From: Microbacterium bovistercoris
Lineage (GTDB): Bacteria > Actinomycetota > Actinomycetes > Actinomycetales > Microbacteriaceae
Reading direction: 5' to 3'
Length of the DNA stretch: 59,896 nucleotides
NCBI RefSeq assembly: GCF_003387575.1
Contig: NZ_QUAB01000017.1
Span: 1 to 59,896, forward strand
Below, one piece after another: positions 49,870 through 59,744 of the stretch; position 1 is the first letter of the stretch, and the number at the start of each line of letters is the position of its first letter. Under the pieces are notes generated by a model, which saw only the letters and a program-made list of their open reading frames with translations, had not been told where the DNA came from and did not search any database. Both the position numbers and the translations under genes were made by a program.

Positions 49870-50101
49870 GAAGGTCTGCCTTGGGGGCGTTCCTTGCCGA
49901 CGCTCAAGCATAAGCGAAGATCTTCCCAAAACGCGAATCGAGGGCGTGCCCTCTGTCGCTCGGGCGTGTTTCGAGGCACCATAGGAGGTGGTGAGCCGTG
50001 CCCGACGGCACTTGTCAGCGAGCGCGACGCCCACGCACGCCTGTTGCAGTTGTGACGGATGTTGTTAGTGTTGCAGCTGTGAAACCGGCGAAAGGAGCCG
50101 T

Positions 50102-51469
50102 GTGAACGACGAGAGATACCCCGCCGATGCGTCAGCAGACGCCGACTGCGGGTGCGCTCCGACTCCTGGCGAGCGACGCAGCCTCTGGACGCAGAACGGC
50201 GTGACCCGCCGCAATGCGCTGACCATCGGTGCGCTCAGTGTCGCCGCGCTCGGCATCTTCGGCGCCGGTGCCGGCGTGACCGCAGCACACGCTGCCGGCT
50301 ACCCGAGCTGGGACGACGTGCAGAGGGCCAAGGCGAACCAGGCGGCGAAGGCCGGCGAGGTCACCCGCATCCAGGGCCTGATCCAGGGCCTCACGACCAA
50401 GGTCGCGCAGACCAGGGCCGCTGCCGAGAAGGCGGGCGAGGAGTTCTACGTCGCCCAGCAGAGCTTCTTCGACGCCGCGCAGCAGGCGGATGATCTGCAG
50501 ACTCAGGCCGAGGAGCAGGCCAAGCTCGCCGAGGAGACGTCGGCGAAGGCAGGACAGGTCGCCACGCAGCTCTACCGCAACGGCGGTGAAGACTCCACCC
50601 TCGAGCTCTTCTTCAGCGGATCGGCCGCGAACGCCGACGGGCTGCTGTCGCGCCTCGGCACGATGGACAAGCTCCTCGAGTACAACCAGTCGGTGTACGA
50701 CAACGCCGTCGCGGCACGCAACTCCGCGCAGGCGCTGAGCGACAGGGCACGCGTCGCGCGCGACGAGCGCGACCGCCTGCAGAAGGTCGCCGAGCAGAAG
50801 ATGGTCGCGGCGCAGCAGGCAGCGGACGCCGCTCAGGCCGCGCTCGAAGAGAGCGAAGCGAACCTCGCCACGTTGCAGGCGCAGCTCGCCGCGCTCCAGG
50901 ACCAGACCACGAAGACCGTCGCCGCCTACCAAGAGGGCGAGCGGGTCCGCAAGGCAGCGGAGGAGAAGCGTCGTCGCGAAGAAGCCGCCCGTCTCGCCGC
51001 TCAGGGCGGCGGTGGCGGCGGTGGTGGCGGTGGCGGAAAGCCCAGCTCCAGCGGCTGGGTGCGTCCGCACGGCGGACACCGCAGTTCGGGCTACGGCCCG
51101 CGCCCCAGCCCGTGCTCGGGCTGCTCCAGCTTCCACCGCGGCGTCGACCTCGCGAACGGCTGCGGCGCTCCGATCTACGCAGCCTCGTCGGGTCGAGTCG
51201 TGTACTCGGGGCTGAACGGCACGTTGCACTCCGGCTACGGCTACTACGTCAAGATCGACCACGGCGGCGGCATCGGCACCGGCTACGGGCACATCCGCCC
51301 GGGCGGGTTGGCCGTGCGCTATGGACAGTCGGTCCGTGCCGGTCAGGTCATCGCCTACGCGGGGACGACCGGCTCATCCAACGGCTGCCACCTGCACTTC
51401 GAGGTGTACAAGAACGGCGGCACCATCAATCCGATCACCTTCATGGCGGCGCGCGGCGTCTCGGTCTGA
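50102..51469 (+). CDS. secreted M23 peptidoglycan peptidase with coiled coil
   Basis: A 455-residue exported protein. A Cys-rich 25-residue start precedes a Tat-like or Sec signal (TRRNALTIGALSVAALG) cut near AHAAG. Residues about 70-290 are coiled coil as in RipA/EnvC-type hydrolase regulators, a Gly/Lys-rich linker follows, and residues about 325-455 are the M23 LytM domain: FHRGVDLAN (first His and Asp) and NGCHLHFEVYKNG (last His pair). It would cut peptidoglycan cross-links in division. GTG 50102 follows AAAGGAG. Confidence 0.9.
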   Translation: MNDERYPADASADADCGCAPTPGERRSLWTQNGVTRRNALTIGALSVAALGIFGAGAGVTAAHAAGYPSWDDVQRAKANQAAKAGEVTRIQGLIQGLTTKVAQTRAAAEKAGEEFYVAQQSFFDAAQQADDLQTQAEEQAKLAEETSAKAGQVATQLYRNGGEDSTLELFFSGSAANADGLLSRLGTMDKLLEYNQSVYDNAVAARNSAQALSDRARVARDERDRLQKVAEQKMVAAQQAADAAQAALEESEANLATLQAQLAALQDQTTKTVAAYQEGERVRKAAEEKRRREEAARLAAQGGGGGGGGGGGKPSSSGWVRPHGGHRSSGYGPRPSPCSGCSSFHRGVDLANGCGAPIYAASSGRVVYSGLNGTLHSGYGYYVKIDHGGGIGTGYGHIRPGGLAVRYGQSVRAGQVIAYAGTTGSSNGCHLHFEVYKNGGTINPITFMAARGVSV

Positions 51470-51483
51470 GCGCCCGGCACAAA

Positions 51484-51520
51484 CGAGAATCCCGCGGACC
51501 TGAGGTCCGCGGGATTCTCG
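51484..51520. terminator. bidirectional terminator hairpin
   Basis: A 17-bp perfect stem beginning CGAGAATCCCGCGGACC, with loop TGA, stands between the convergent M23 and ppa genes. Confidence 0.9.
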
Positions 51521-51534
51521 TATCTGGCGAGAGG

Positions 51535-52026
51535 TCAGTGACCCTCGTTGGCGAAGCGCTGGATCGCCTCGTTCAGGATCCGCTCCGCCTCGGCGGCGTT
51601 GCCCCACTCGTCGACCTTGACCCACTTGCTGGGCTCGAGGTCCTTGTAGTGCTCGAAGAAGTGCGAGATCTCGTCCTTGGTGTGCTGCGGCAGGTCGTCC
51701 ACGTCGTGGATGTGCGCCCAGCGCGGGTCCTTCGACAGCACTGCCACGAGCTTGTCGTCGCCACCGGCCTCGTCGCTCATCTTCAGCACGGCCACGGGGC
51801 GCACGTTCACGACGACGCCCGGGTAGATCGGGTGGTCGAGCAGGACCAGCACGTCGAGCGGGTCGCCGTCCTCGCCGAGGGTGTCGTCGAAGTAGCCGTA
51901 GTCGGCCGGGTACCCGAAGGTCGTGTAGAGCACGCGGTCGAGGTGCACCCGACCGGTCTCGTGGTCGACCTCGTACTTCACGCGGCTGCCGCGCGGGATC
52001 TCGATGACGGCGTCGTGTGCGCCCAT
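51535..52026 (-). CDS. ppa: inorganic pyrophosphatase
   Basis: A 163-residue family I pyrophosphatase that hydrolyses PPi to two phosphates. It shows EIPRGSRVKYEVDHETG, YPADYGYFDDTLGEDGDPLDVLV with the metal-binding acidic cluster, and KDPRWAHIHDVDDLP. AAGGAGA lies before ATG 52026. Cytosolic, essential. Confidence 0.96.
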   Translation of the reverse strand: MGAHDAVIEIPRGSRVKYEVDHETGRVHLDRVLYTTFGYPADYGYFDDTLGEDGDPLDVLVLLDHPIYPGVVVNVRPVAVLKMSDEAGGDDKLVAVLSKDPRWAHIHDVDDLPQHTKDEISHFFEHYKDLEPSKWVKVDEWGNAAEAERILNEAIQRFANEGH

Positions 52027-52113
52027 GCGTTCTCTCCTTGTTTTGACGGCATCTGCGGATGCCGGAAGACGGTGGGATGCCGCCCACAAGCCTACTCCGG
52101 GCGACCGGGCCAC

Positions 52114-52119
52114 TACCGT
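52114..52119 (+). promoter_or_regulatory. -10 box of leaderless tilS
   Basis: TACCGT is 6 nt before GTG 52126, with no ribosome binding site. Confidence 0.5.
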
Positions 52120-52125
52120 GGGGAT

Positions 52126-53106
52126 GTGGCAGAAGGATCCCTCGACCCCGCCGTCGCCGAAGTGCGCCGGGCCGTGCGTGCGACGCTCCCGGAGAGCGGC
52201 ACCGTGATCGTCGCCCTCTCCGGCGGCGCCGACTCGCTGGCGCTCGCCGCCGCGACCGCCTTCGAGGCCCGCTCGCGCGGGCTCGACGTGGTCAGCGTCA
52301 CGGTCGACCACGGTCTACAGGAAGGATCGGCGGATGCTGCAGCGCGGGCCGCCGCCACAGCTGAGAGCCTCGGGATCCGGGCGCAGGTCGTGCGCGTCGA
52401 TGTCGAGTCCGCCGGCGGACCGGAGGCCGCGGCACGGGATGCCCGGCACGCGGCGCTGCGCGCGGCCGCGGCGTTTGAGAACGCTCCTGTGCTCGTCGGC
52501 CACACCCTCGACGATCAGGCTGAGACCGTGCTGCTGGGACTGGTGCGCGGCTCCGGTGCCACCAGCCTGCAGGGCATGGCGCCGCGTCGGGAGGACGAGG
52601 ACGGCACGGTGTGGCTGCGCCCGCTGCTGGGCGTCCGGCGTCAGACCACCCGCGCCGCGTGCGCGGCATCCGGTCTGGAATTCTGGGACGATCCGCACAA
52701 CGTCGACCCGCGCTTCACCCGCGTACGCGTACGCGAGCGGGTGCTGCCCGTGCTCGAGACCGAACTCGGACCGGGGATCGCGGAGGCCCTCGCCCGCACC
52801 GCCGAACAGCTCCGCGAGGACGCTGAGGCGTTCGACGAGATGATCCACGAGACCATCGAGGACATCGTCGAGCACGCCGAGGCGGGCATCTCGGTGAGCG
52901 TCGCCGCGCTCGCGGCCAATCCGGCCGCGCTGCGCAACCGCATCATCCGGCTCGTCGTCGGCAGCGAGTTCGGGGTCAGCCTGACTCGCATCCAGACCCT
53001 CGAGGTCGCGCGCCTGGTCACCGACTGGTCCGGGCAGGGCCCGATCGACCTGCCGGGCTGCGCCGCCCGCCGTACCGGCGGGCGCATCGTCTTCACCGCC
53101 CGCTGA
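52126..53106 (+). CDS. tilS: tRNA(Ile)-lysidine synthase
   Basis: The 326-residue enzyme adds lysine to C34 of the AUA-reading tRNA-Ile using ATP. It has the PP-loop SGGADSLALA (about residue 31), VTVDHGLQEGS, VGHTLDDQAETVLLGL and DPHNVDPRFTRVRVR. It is the short form (N-type domain plus small C-part) usual in actinobacteria. GTG 52126 is chosen because the leaderless -10 box precedes it. hpt and ftsH lie beyond the repeats and DUF937 gene, keeping the usual tilS-hpt-ftsH neighbourhood. Confidence 0.94.
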   Translation: MAEGSLDPAVAEVRRAVRATLPESGTVIVALSGGADSLALAAATAFEARSRGLDVVSVTVDHGLQEGSADAAARAAATAESLGIRAQVVRVDVESAGGPEAAARDARHAALRAAAAFENAPVLVGHTLDDQAETVLLGLVRGSGATSLQGMAPRREDEDGTVWLRPLLGVRRQTTRAACAASGLEFWDDPHNVDPRFTRVRVRERVLPVLETELGPGIAEALARTAEQLREDAEAFDEMIHETIEDIVEHAEAGISVSVAALAANPAALRNRIIRLVVGSEFGVSLTRIQTLEVARLVTDWSGQGPIDLPGCAARRTGGRIVFTAR

Positions 53107-53153
53107 CCGCGCAGCGCGAATCGTTGAGTCGAGTCGCGCGAGCCGCCGCCCGT

Positions 53154-53378
53154 GTTCCGGTCGCATTCCGGCACAGTGTTGTGCGCCCGGACTGTGCTCG
53201 TTTGCGACCGGAGCGCTCGCGGGCCGGGCGCTCGCTGTTCCCGTCGCATTCCGGCACAGTGTTTCGCGCCCGGACTGTGCTTATTTGCGACGGGAGCGTC
53301 TCGCGGGGCCCGCGCTCGCTGTTCCCGTCGCGATTCGGCACGGTGTTTCGGCCGCGGACTGTGCTCGATTGCGACGGG
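53154..53378. repeat. three tandem covarying hairpins
   Basis: Three units start at 53157, 53240 and 53324 (83-84 base period). Each folds: outer stem CCGGTCGCA/TGCGACCGG in unit 1 or CCCGTCGCA/TGCGACGGG in unit 2 (unit 3 the same with one base changed), and inner stem GCACAGT/ACTGTGC (GCACGGT in unit 3, a G-T wobble). Linkers contain GAGCG and CGCTCGC. It lies between the convergent tilS and DUF937 genes, with no protein expected. Confidence 0.88.
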
Positions 53379-53435
53379 AGCTCGCAGAACGAAGCGGCGG
53401 CCGGAGCATCCGCCCCGACCGCCGCTGGGAACTCG

Positions 53436-54026
53436 TTACTTCTTACCGCCGAAGAGGCCGCCCAGGATGTCGCCGAGACCGCCGCCGGCGGAGCCGCCCT
53501 GCGAGCCGCCGCCGAGCAGACCCCCGAGGTTGCCGAGGATGTCGCCGAGGCCGCCGCCCTGCTGAGCGCCGCCCTCTCCGCCCCCGAGCAGACCGCCGAT
53601 GACGTCGCCGATGCCGCCACCGCCGCCCGCGGCCTTGCCCTTGTTCGCGTTCGCGATGAGCCCGAGCACGATCGGTGCGAGCACCGGAAGCAGCTTGCCG
53701 AAGTCGATGCCGCCGGCCGTCTTCTCAGAGGCGTTCAGCGCCTGCGCGACATCCGTCTCCTTCTCGCCGAACACGTGCTTCACGATCTTCTCGCCGTCGG
53801 CCTGATCGACGTCGTCGACCGAGGATGCCCCGGAGAAGCCCTCGTGCCGGCTCAGCGCCTTCTCGATCGCGGCAGAGCCCTCGTCGGTCTCGGCGTTCTT
53901 CGCGAGTCCGCCGAGCAGCGCTGCGCCGCCCTCCTTCACGGCCTGCGCGGCCACATCCGGGCTGACCCCGAACTTCTGGGCGATGTCGTCGATCGGCACC
54001 TGCTTGAGGATGTCGTTGATGTCCAT
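53436..54026 (-). CDS. DUF937 family protein
   Basis: A 196-residue protein starting at ATG 54026 behind GGGGAGCAGG. It begins INDILKQVPIDDIAQKFGV, then AAIEKALSRHEGF and GEKIVKHVFG, all hallmarks of DUF937, and ends in a Gly-rich low-complexity tail of repeated GGLLGGG and GGLGDILG units. The function of the family is unknown. The tail may assemble or phase-separate; that is an inference from composition only. Confidence 0.85.
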   Translation of the reverse strand: MDINDILKQVPIDDIAQKFGVSPDVAAQAVKEGGAALLGGLAKNAETDEGSAAIEKALSRHEGFSGASSVDDVDQADGEKIVKHVFGEKETDVAQALNASEKTAGGIDFGKLLPVLAPIVLGLIANANKGKAAGGGGGIGDVIGGLLGGGEGGAQQGGGLGDILGNLGGLLGGGSQGGSAGGGLGDILGGLFGGKK

Positions 54027-54098
54027 ATCCTGCTCCCCTTGCGGGACGGGCGCCCGCATCACCGCTCACAGTAGTGCGGATGCCCGGCATCCGTCGCC

Positions 54099-54104
54099 TA
54101 AAAT
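54099..54104 (+). promoter_or_regulatory. -10 box of leaderless hpt
   Basis: TAAAAT, close to the ideal -10 sequence, is 6 nt before ATG 54111 with no ribosome binding site. Confidence 0.6.
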
Positions 54105-54110
54105 CGATCC

Positions 54111-54662
54111 ATGCGCGCCGCTGAGATCCAGGACGACCTTTCAGAGATCCTCGTCACCGAGGAGCAGATCCGAGAGAAGCTCGACGAGCTGGCGGCGCGA
54201 GTCGCCGCCGACTATGCGGGCAAGGATCTCCTGCTGGTCGGTGTGCTCAAGGGCGCTTTCGTCGTGATGGCGGACTTCGCGCGCGCCCTTCCGATGCACG
54301 CGCCGATCGACTTCATGGCGGTGTCCAGCTACGGCGCCAGCACCAAGTCCAGTGGTGTGGTGCAGATCCGCAAGGACCTCGACACCGACCTGCACGGCAA
54401 GCACGTGCTGATCGTCGAGGACATCATCGACTCCGGCCTCACCCTCAGCTGGCTGCTGGAGAACTTCGAGTCCCGCGGTGCGGAGTCGATCGAGGTGCTC
54501 GCGCTGCTGCGCAAGCCCGAGGCGGCGAAGGTGCACATCGACTGCAAGTACGTCGGCTTCGACATCCCGACCGAGTTCGTGGTCGGCTACGGCCTCGACT
54601 ACGCCGAGCGCTACCGCAATCTGCGCGACGTCGCCGTCCTCGCCCCGCACGTCTACAGCTGA
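54111..54662 (+). CDS. hpt: hypoxanthine phosphoribosyltransferase
   Basis: A 183-residue purine salvage enzyme making IMP or GMP from the base and PRPP. It has [35 protein letters not shown] and the PRPP-binding motif [35 protein letters not shown] closes the fold. It has its own leaderless promoter, 62 bases upstream of ftsH. Confidence 0.96.
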   Translation: MRAAEIQDDLSEILVTEEQIREKLDELAARVAADYAGKDLLLVGVLKGAFVVMADFARALPMHAPIDFMAVSSYGASTKSSGVVQIRKDLDTDLHGKHVLIVEDIIDSGLTLSWLLENFESRGAESIEVLALLRKPEAAKVHIDCKYVGFDIPTEFVVGYGLDYAERYRNLRDVAVLAPHVYS

Positions 54663-54709
54663 GCTGTCCGCCCACGGCGAATCCCAGCGGATGCCACAGG
54701 TTCGGGCGG

Positions 54710-54715
54710 TACGCT
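54710..54715 (+). promoter_or_regulatory. -10 box of ftsH
   Basis: TACGCT is 9 nt before ATG 54725. No Shine-Dalgarno sequence is visible, so a very short or absent leader is likely. Confidence 0.45.
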
Positions 54716-54724
54716 GATCCGATC

Positions 54725-56719
<1,995 letters not shown>

Positions 56720-56720
56720 C

Positions 56721-57332
56721 GTGGCCGTCGACAAGCGACGCGTCGAACGGCTCACCCGTGAGCTGCTCGAGGCGATCGGCGAGGACCCCGACCGTCCCGG
56801 ACTGAGGCAGACGCCGGCGCGGATGGCGGAGCTGTACTCGGAGTACTTCTCCGGCGTGCATGAGGATCCGGCGGCGCCGCTCGCGCACACGATCAGCGTG
56901 TCGCGCGGGCCCGCTCCTGAGACCCTGCCCTCCGGGGCGGTGCTGCTGCGCGGCATCCGGTTCCGCTCGGTGTGCGAGCACCACCTGCTGCCGTTCGCCG
57001 GGCACGCGCACATCGCGTACCTGCCGGGGGAGCAGGTCGTCGGACTCGGCGCGCTGGTGAAGGTCGTCGAGATCCTCGCCGCACGCCCGCAGGTACAGGA
57101 GCGACTCGGCGAGCAGATCGCCGACACCATCGCCGAGCACCTCGACGCCCGCGGCGTGCTGGTCGTGATGGATGCCACGCACGGCTGCGTCACCATGCGC
57201 GGCGGGCGCCAGCCCGAGGCCTCCACTCTGACGATCGCCGCGCGGGGCGCGTACGCCGATCCGGTCGCACGCACCGAACTGATCACGCTCATCGGCGCGG
57301 GCCCCGGCCCCTCCGCGTGGAGCCAGGAATGA
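56721..57332 (+). CDS. folE: GTP cyclohydrolase I
   Basis: A 203-residue enzyme, GTG start 1 base after ftsH, converting GTP to dihydroneopterin triphosphate, the first step of folate synthesis. It shows SVCEHHLLPFAGHAHIAYLP (zinc Cys and His), GLGALVKVVEILA and the second zinc Cys in THGCVTMRGGRQ. It overlaps folP by 4 bases. Confidence 0.96.
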   Translation: MAVDKRRVERLTRELLEAIGEDPDRPGLRQTPARMAELYSEYFSGVHEDPAAPLAHTISVSRGPAPETLPSGAVLLRGIRFRSVCEHHLLPFAGHAHIAYLPGEQVVGLGALVKVVEILAARPQVQERLGEQIADTIAEHLDARGVLVVMDATHGCVTMRGGRQPEASTLTIAARGAYADPVARTELITLIGAGPGPSAWSQE

Positions 57333-58243
57333 CCGGCATCTGGGGCATCCTGAACATCACGCCCGACTCGTTCAGTGACGGCGGGCGGCACATGGACCCC
57401 GGGAAGGCGCTCGCGCACGCGCACCGGATGCGCGCCGAGGGCGCGAGCGTGATCGACGTGGGCGGCGAGTCCACCAGGCCCGGTGCTGCACGTGTTCCGG
57501 TGGCCGAGGAGCAGGCGCGGGTGCTGCCGATCATCGAGACGCTCGCCGACGCCGGCATCCCGATCTCGGTCGACACACTCAACGCCGACACTGCGGTGGC
57601 CGCCGTGCAGGCGGGTGCGCGGATCGTGAACGACGTCTCCGGCGGTCTCGCCGACGAGCGGATGCTGGCCGCCGTGGCGCCCACCGGCGCCGACATCGCC
57701 ATCGGGCACTGGCGGGGGCCGTCCGATGACATGTACGCGCGCGCCCAGTACGTGCGCACGGCGCGCGAGGTCGCAGGTGAGCTGCGCGAGCGGATCGCCG
57801 CCGCGGCGGCCGCCGGCATCGCGCCGTCGCGCGTGATCCTCGATCCCGGCATCGGGTTCGCGAAGACCGGCGCGCAGAACTGGGACGTGCTGCGCGGCCT
57901 CGACGAGATCGTCGCGCTCGGCTCGCGCGTGCTGATCGGCACCTCGCGGAAGCGGTTCCTCGCGGAGACGCTCGCTGCCTCCTCCGCTCCGGTCTCATCC
58001 GTTGCGGGTGCGGCGGGCGCTTCTTCCGTTCCGGTCTCAACTGTTGTGGGTGTGCCGGGCGCACCACCCGCATCCAGTGAGACCGGAGCGGTGGACCAGC
58101 AGCGCCGCGACCTGGCGACGGCCGTGACCAGCGCGCTCGCGGCGCGGGCCGGCGCATGGGCGGTGCGGGTGCACGACGTCGCCGCGACGCGCGACGCGCT
58201 CGCGGTGCTCGGCGCCTGGGACGGCGAACTCACCGGTCGCTGA
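57329..58243 (+). CDS. folP: dihydropteroate synthase with in-frame repeat insertion
   Basis: A 304-residue enzyme joining pterin diphosphate with p-aminobenzoate, the sulfonamide target. NITPDSFSDGGRH, DVGGESTRPGA, NDVSGGL, DPGIGFAKTGAQNWDVL and LIGTSRKRFL are intact. About 42 extra residues rich in Ala, Ser, Val and Pro (about 215-257) sit after SRKRFLAETL and before QQRRDLATAV. The DNA there is a repeat cassette (next entry). Without it the length is normal. The site is a surface loop before the last helix, so activity is probably kept. Confidence 0.93.
   Translation: MTGIWGILNITPDSFSDGGRHMDPGKALAHAHRMRAEGASVIDVGGESTRPGAARVPVAEEQARVLPIIETLADAGIPISVDTLNADTAVAAVQAGARIVNDVSGGLADERMLAAVAPTGADIAIGHWRGPSDDMYARAQYVRTAREVAGELRERIAAAAAAGIAPSRVILDPGIGFAKTGAQNWDVLRGLDEIVALGSRVLIGTSRKRFLAETLAASSAPVSSVAGAAGASSVPVSTVVGVPGAPPASSETGAVDQQRRDLATAVTSALAARAGAWAVRVHDVAATRDALAVLGAWDGELTGR
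57980..58092. repeat. repeat cassette inside folP
   Basis: CCGCTCCGGTCTCA at 57984 is repeated as CCGTTCCGGTCTCA at 58026 (about 42 bases apart), each followed by a GTTGYGGGTG block. An inverted third copy ends at 58092 (GTGAGACCGGAGCGG). The reading frame is preserved throughout. Confidence 0.85.
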
Positions 58244-58305
58244 GCGCCCTTCGGCTCGTCGCTGCGCTCCTCGCTCAGGAGCCGCGGCCGAGCGAGACGA
58301 AGGGC
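58244..58305. repeat. REP-like palindrome after folP
   Basis: GCGCCCTTCGGCTCGTCGCT begins right after the folP stop. GAGCGAGACGAAGGGCG (58289-58305) is its inverted partner. It is related to the copies at 7454, 14132 and 49386. Confidence 0.75.
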
Positions 58306-58324
58306 GTCTGTCATAGGACCGCCG

Positions 58325-58330
58325 TAGGCT
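58325..58330 (+). promoter_or_regulatory. -10 box of leaderless folB
   Basis: TAGGCT is 6 nt before GTG 58337. folB-folK-DUF3180 therefore seem to have their own promoter, separated from folP by the palindrome. Confidence 0.5.
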
Positions 58331-58336
58331 GGGGGC

Positions 58337-58711
58337 GTGGACTTCATGGACCAGATCGTGCTGACCGGGTTGACCGTGTTCGGACGCCACGGCGTATTCG
58401 AGCACGAGCGCAGAGACGGGCAGGAGTTCACGATCGACCTGACCCTGCACCTGCCGCTGAGGGATGCCGCGGCATCCGACGACGTCGCCGACACCGTGCA
58501 CTACGGTAAGCTGGCCGAGAAGGTCGCGGCGATCGTCGCCGGCGAGCCGGTGAACCTCATCGAGACCCTCGCCGAGCGCATCGCCGACGCGGTGATCGAG
58601 GACGACCGGGTGCAGGTCGTGCAGGTCACCGTGCACAAGCCGCATGCGCCGATCCCCCTGAACTTCGCCGATGTGTCGGTCTCGGTCACGCGAGGGAGGG
58701 CGCACGTATGA
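58337..58711 (+). CDS. folB: dihydroneopterin aldolase
   Basis: A 124-residue enzyme splitting dihydroneopterin to hydroxymethyl-dihydropterin and glycolaldehyde. It has LTGLTVFGRHGVFEHERRDGQEF with the active-site Glu, DTVHYGKLAEKV, NLIETLAERIAD and the Lys in VTVHKPHAPI. The GTG start is set by the leaderless -10 box. It overlaps folK by 4 bases. Confidence 0.95.
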   Translation: MDFMDQIVLTGLTVFGRHGVFEHERRDGQEFTIDLTLHLPLRDAAASDDVADTVHYGKLAEKVAAIVAGEPVNLIETLAERIADAVIEDDRVQVVQVTVHKPHAPIPLNFADVSVSVTRGRAHV

Positions 58712-59283
58712 AGCATCCGCGCCCCGATCGCACCCTGACGCACCTGACCGGCTTCCCCGACCCGCGGCCCGGACGGCAGCCCGAGGTCGCCGTCGTCGCG
58801 CTCGGCTCGAACCTCGGCGATCGCGGTGAGACCCTGGAGCGTGCGGCCGAGCGGCTGCGCCGCCTGCCGCTGGTCGACGAGGTGCGGATGTCGGCGCCGA
58901 TCGAGACCGTCGCCGTGCACCTCGGCGGCCCCGACCCGGATGCCCCGCGCTACCTGAACGCCGTCGCGCTGGTGACCACCCGCCTCGCTCCCGAGGTGCT
59001 GCTCGGCATGCTGCACGCCGTCGAGGAGGAGGAGGGCCGGGTGCGCCGGGAGCGCTGGGGCGACCGCACGCTCGACCTGGACCTGATCGCCTACGGCTCG
59101 TTCGCCAGCGAGGAGCCGCACCTGCACGTGCCGCATCCGCGCGCCGCGGAGCGGCTGTTCGTGCTGGAGCCGTGGCTGTCGCTCGACCCGGATGCCGTCC
59201 TGCCGGGCCGTGGACGGGTCGCCGACCTGGTCGCGACGCTCCGTGGGGCCGCTGACGCGGGTGACCGCGGGAGCACACCGTGA
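58708..59283 (+). CDS. folK: HPPK, 2-amino-4-hydroxy-6-hydroxymethyldihydropteridine pyrophosphokinase
   Basis: A 191-residue kinase transferring pyrophosphate to hydroxymethyl-dihydropterin. VVALGSNLGDRGETLERA, PRYLNAVALV, RERWGDRTLDLDLIAYG with the two metal Asp and VPHPRAAERLFVL are all present. It has about 27 extra N-terminal residues before the first strand. It overlaps folB and the DUF3180 gene by 4 bases each. Confidence 0.95.
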   Translation: MKHPRPDRTLTHLTGFPDPRPGRQPEVAVVALGSNLGDRGETLERAAERLRRLPLVDEVRMSAPIETVAVHLGGPDPDAPRYLNAVALVTTRLAPEVLLGMLHAVEEEEGRVRRERWGDRTLDLDLIAYGSFASEEPHLHVPHPRAAERLFVLEPWLSLDPDAVLPGRGRVADLVATLRGAADAGDRGSTP

Positions 59284-59744
59284 GGCGCACCTCGCCCGGT
59301 CTTCTGGCGGTGCTCGTCCTGCTCGGCTTCGCGGTCGGCTTCGCGGTCGACCACTTCCTCACCGTCTCGGGGCAGGCGACCTTCACCCCGTCGATCTTCC
59401 TGCCCGTGCTGCTCGTGGTGCTCGCCGTCGTGGTCGTGCTGCTGGCCCTTCCCGTGCGGCGCAGCGTGCACGGCGGCACCCGCATCGATCCGTTCCGGGC
59501 GCTGCGTGCGGCGACCCTGGCGCGGGCCTCCAGCCTGCTCGGGGCACTCCTGCTCGGGTTCGGCGCGGGGCTCGGGACCTTCCTCTGGTCTCGCCCGGTC
59601 GCCCCGCCGGTAGGGTCTACAGTGGCGACGGTCGCCGTCGTGGTCGGTTCCATCGTGCTGATCGCCGCGGCTCTTCTCGCCGAACAGTTCTGCACCCTGC
59701 CGAAGGACCCCGATGACCGAGAGCCAGACGACCCCGCCGAGTGA
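59280..59744 (+). CDS. DUF3180 membrane protein
   Basis: A 154-residue protein with four hydrophobic helices (VLVLLGFAVGFAVDHFL, then LLVVLAVVVVLLALPVRR). RIDPFRALRAATLARASSLLGALL is the DUF3180 hallmark. It follows folK in Microbacteriaceae and relatives. Function unknown. GTG start in a 4-base overlap with folK. Confidence 0.87.
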   Translation: MRRTSPGLLAVLVLLGFAVGFAVDHFLTVSGQATFTPSIFLPVLLVVLAVVVVLLALPVRRSVHGGTRIDPFRALRAATLARASSLLGALLLGFGAGLGTFLWSRPVAPPVGSTVATVAVVVGSIVLIAAALLAEQFCTLPKDPDDREPDDPAE

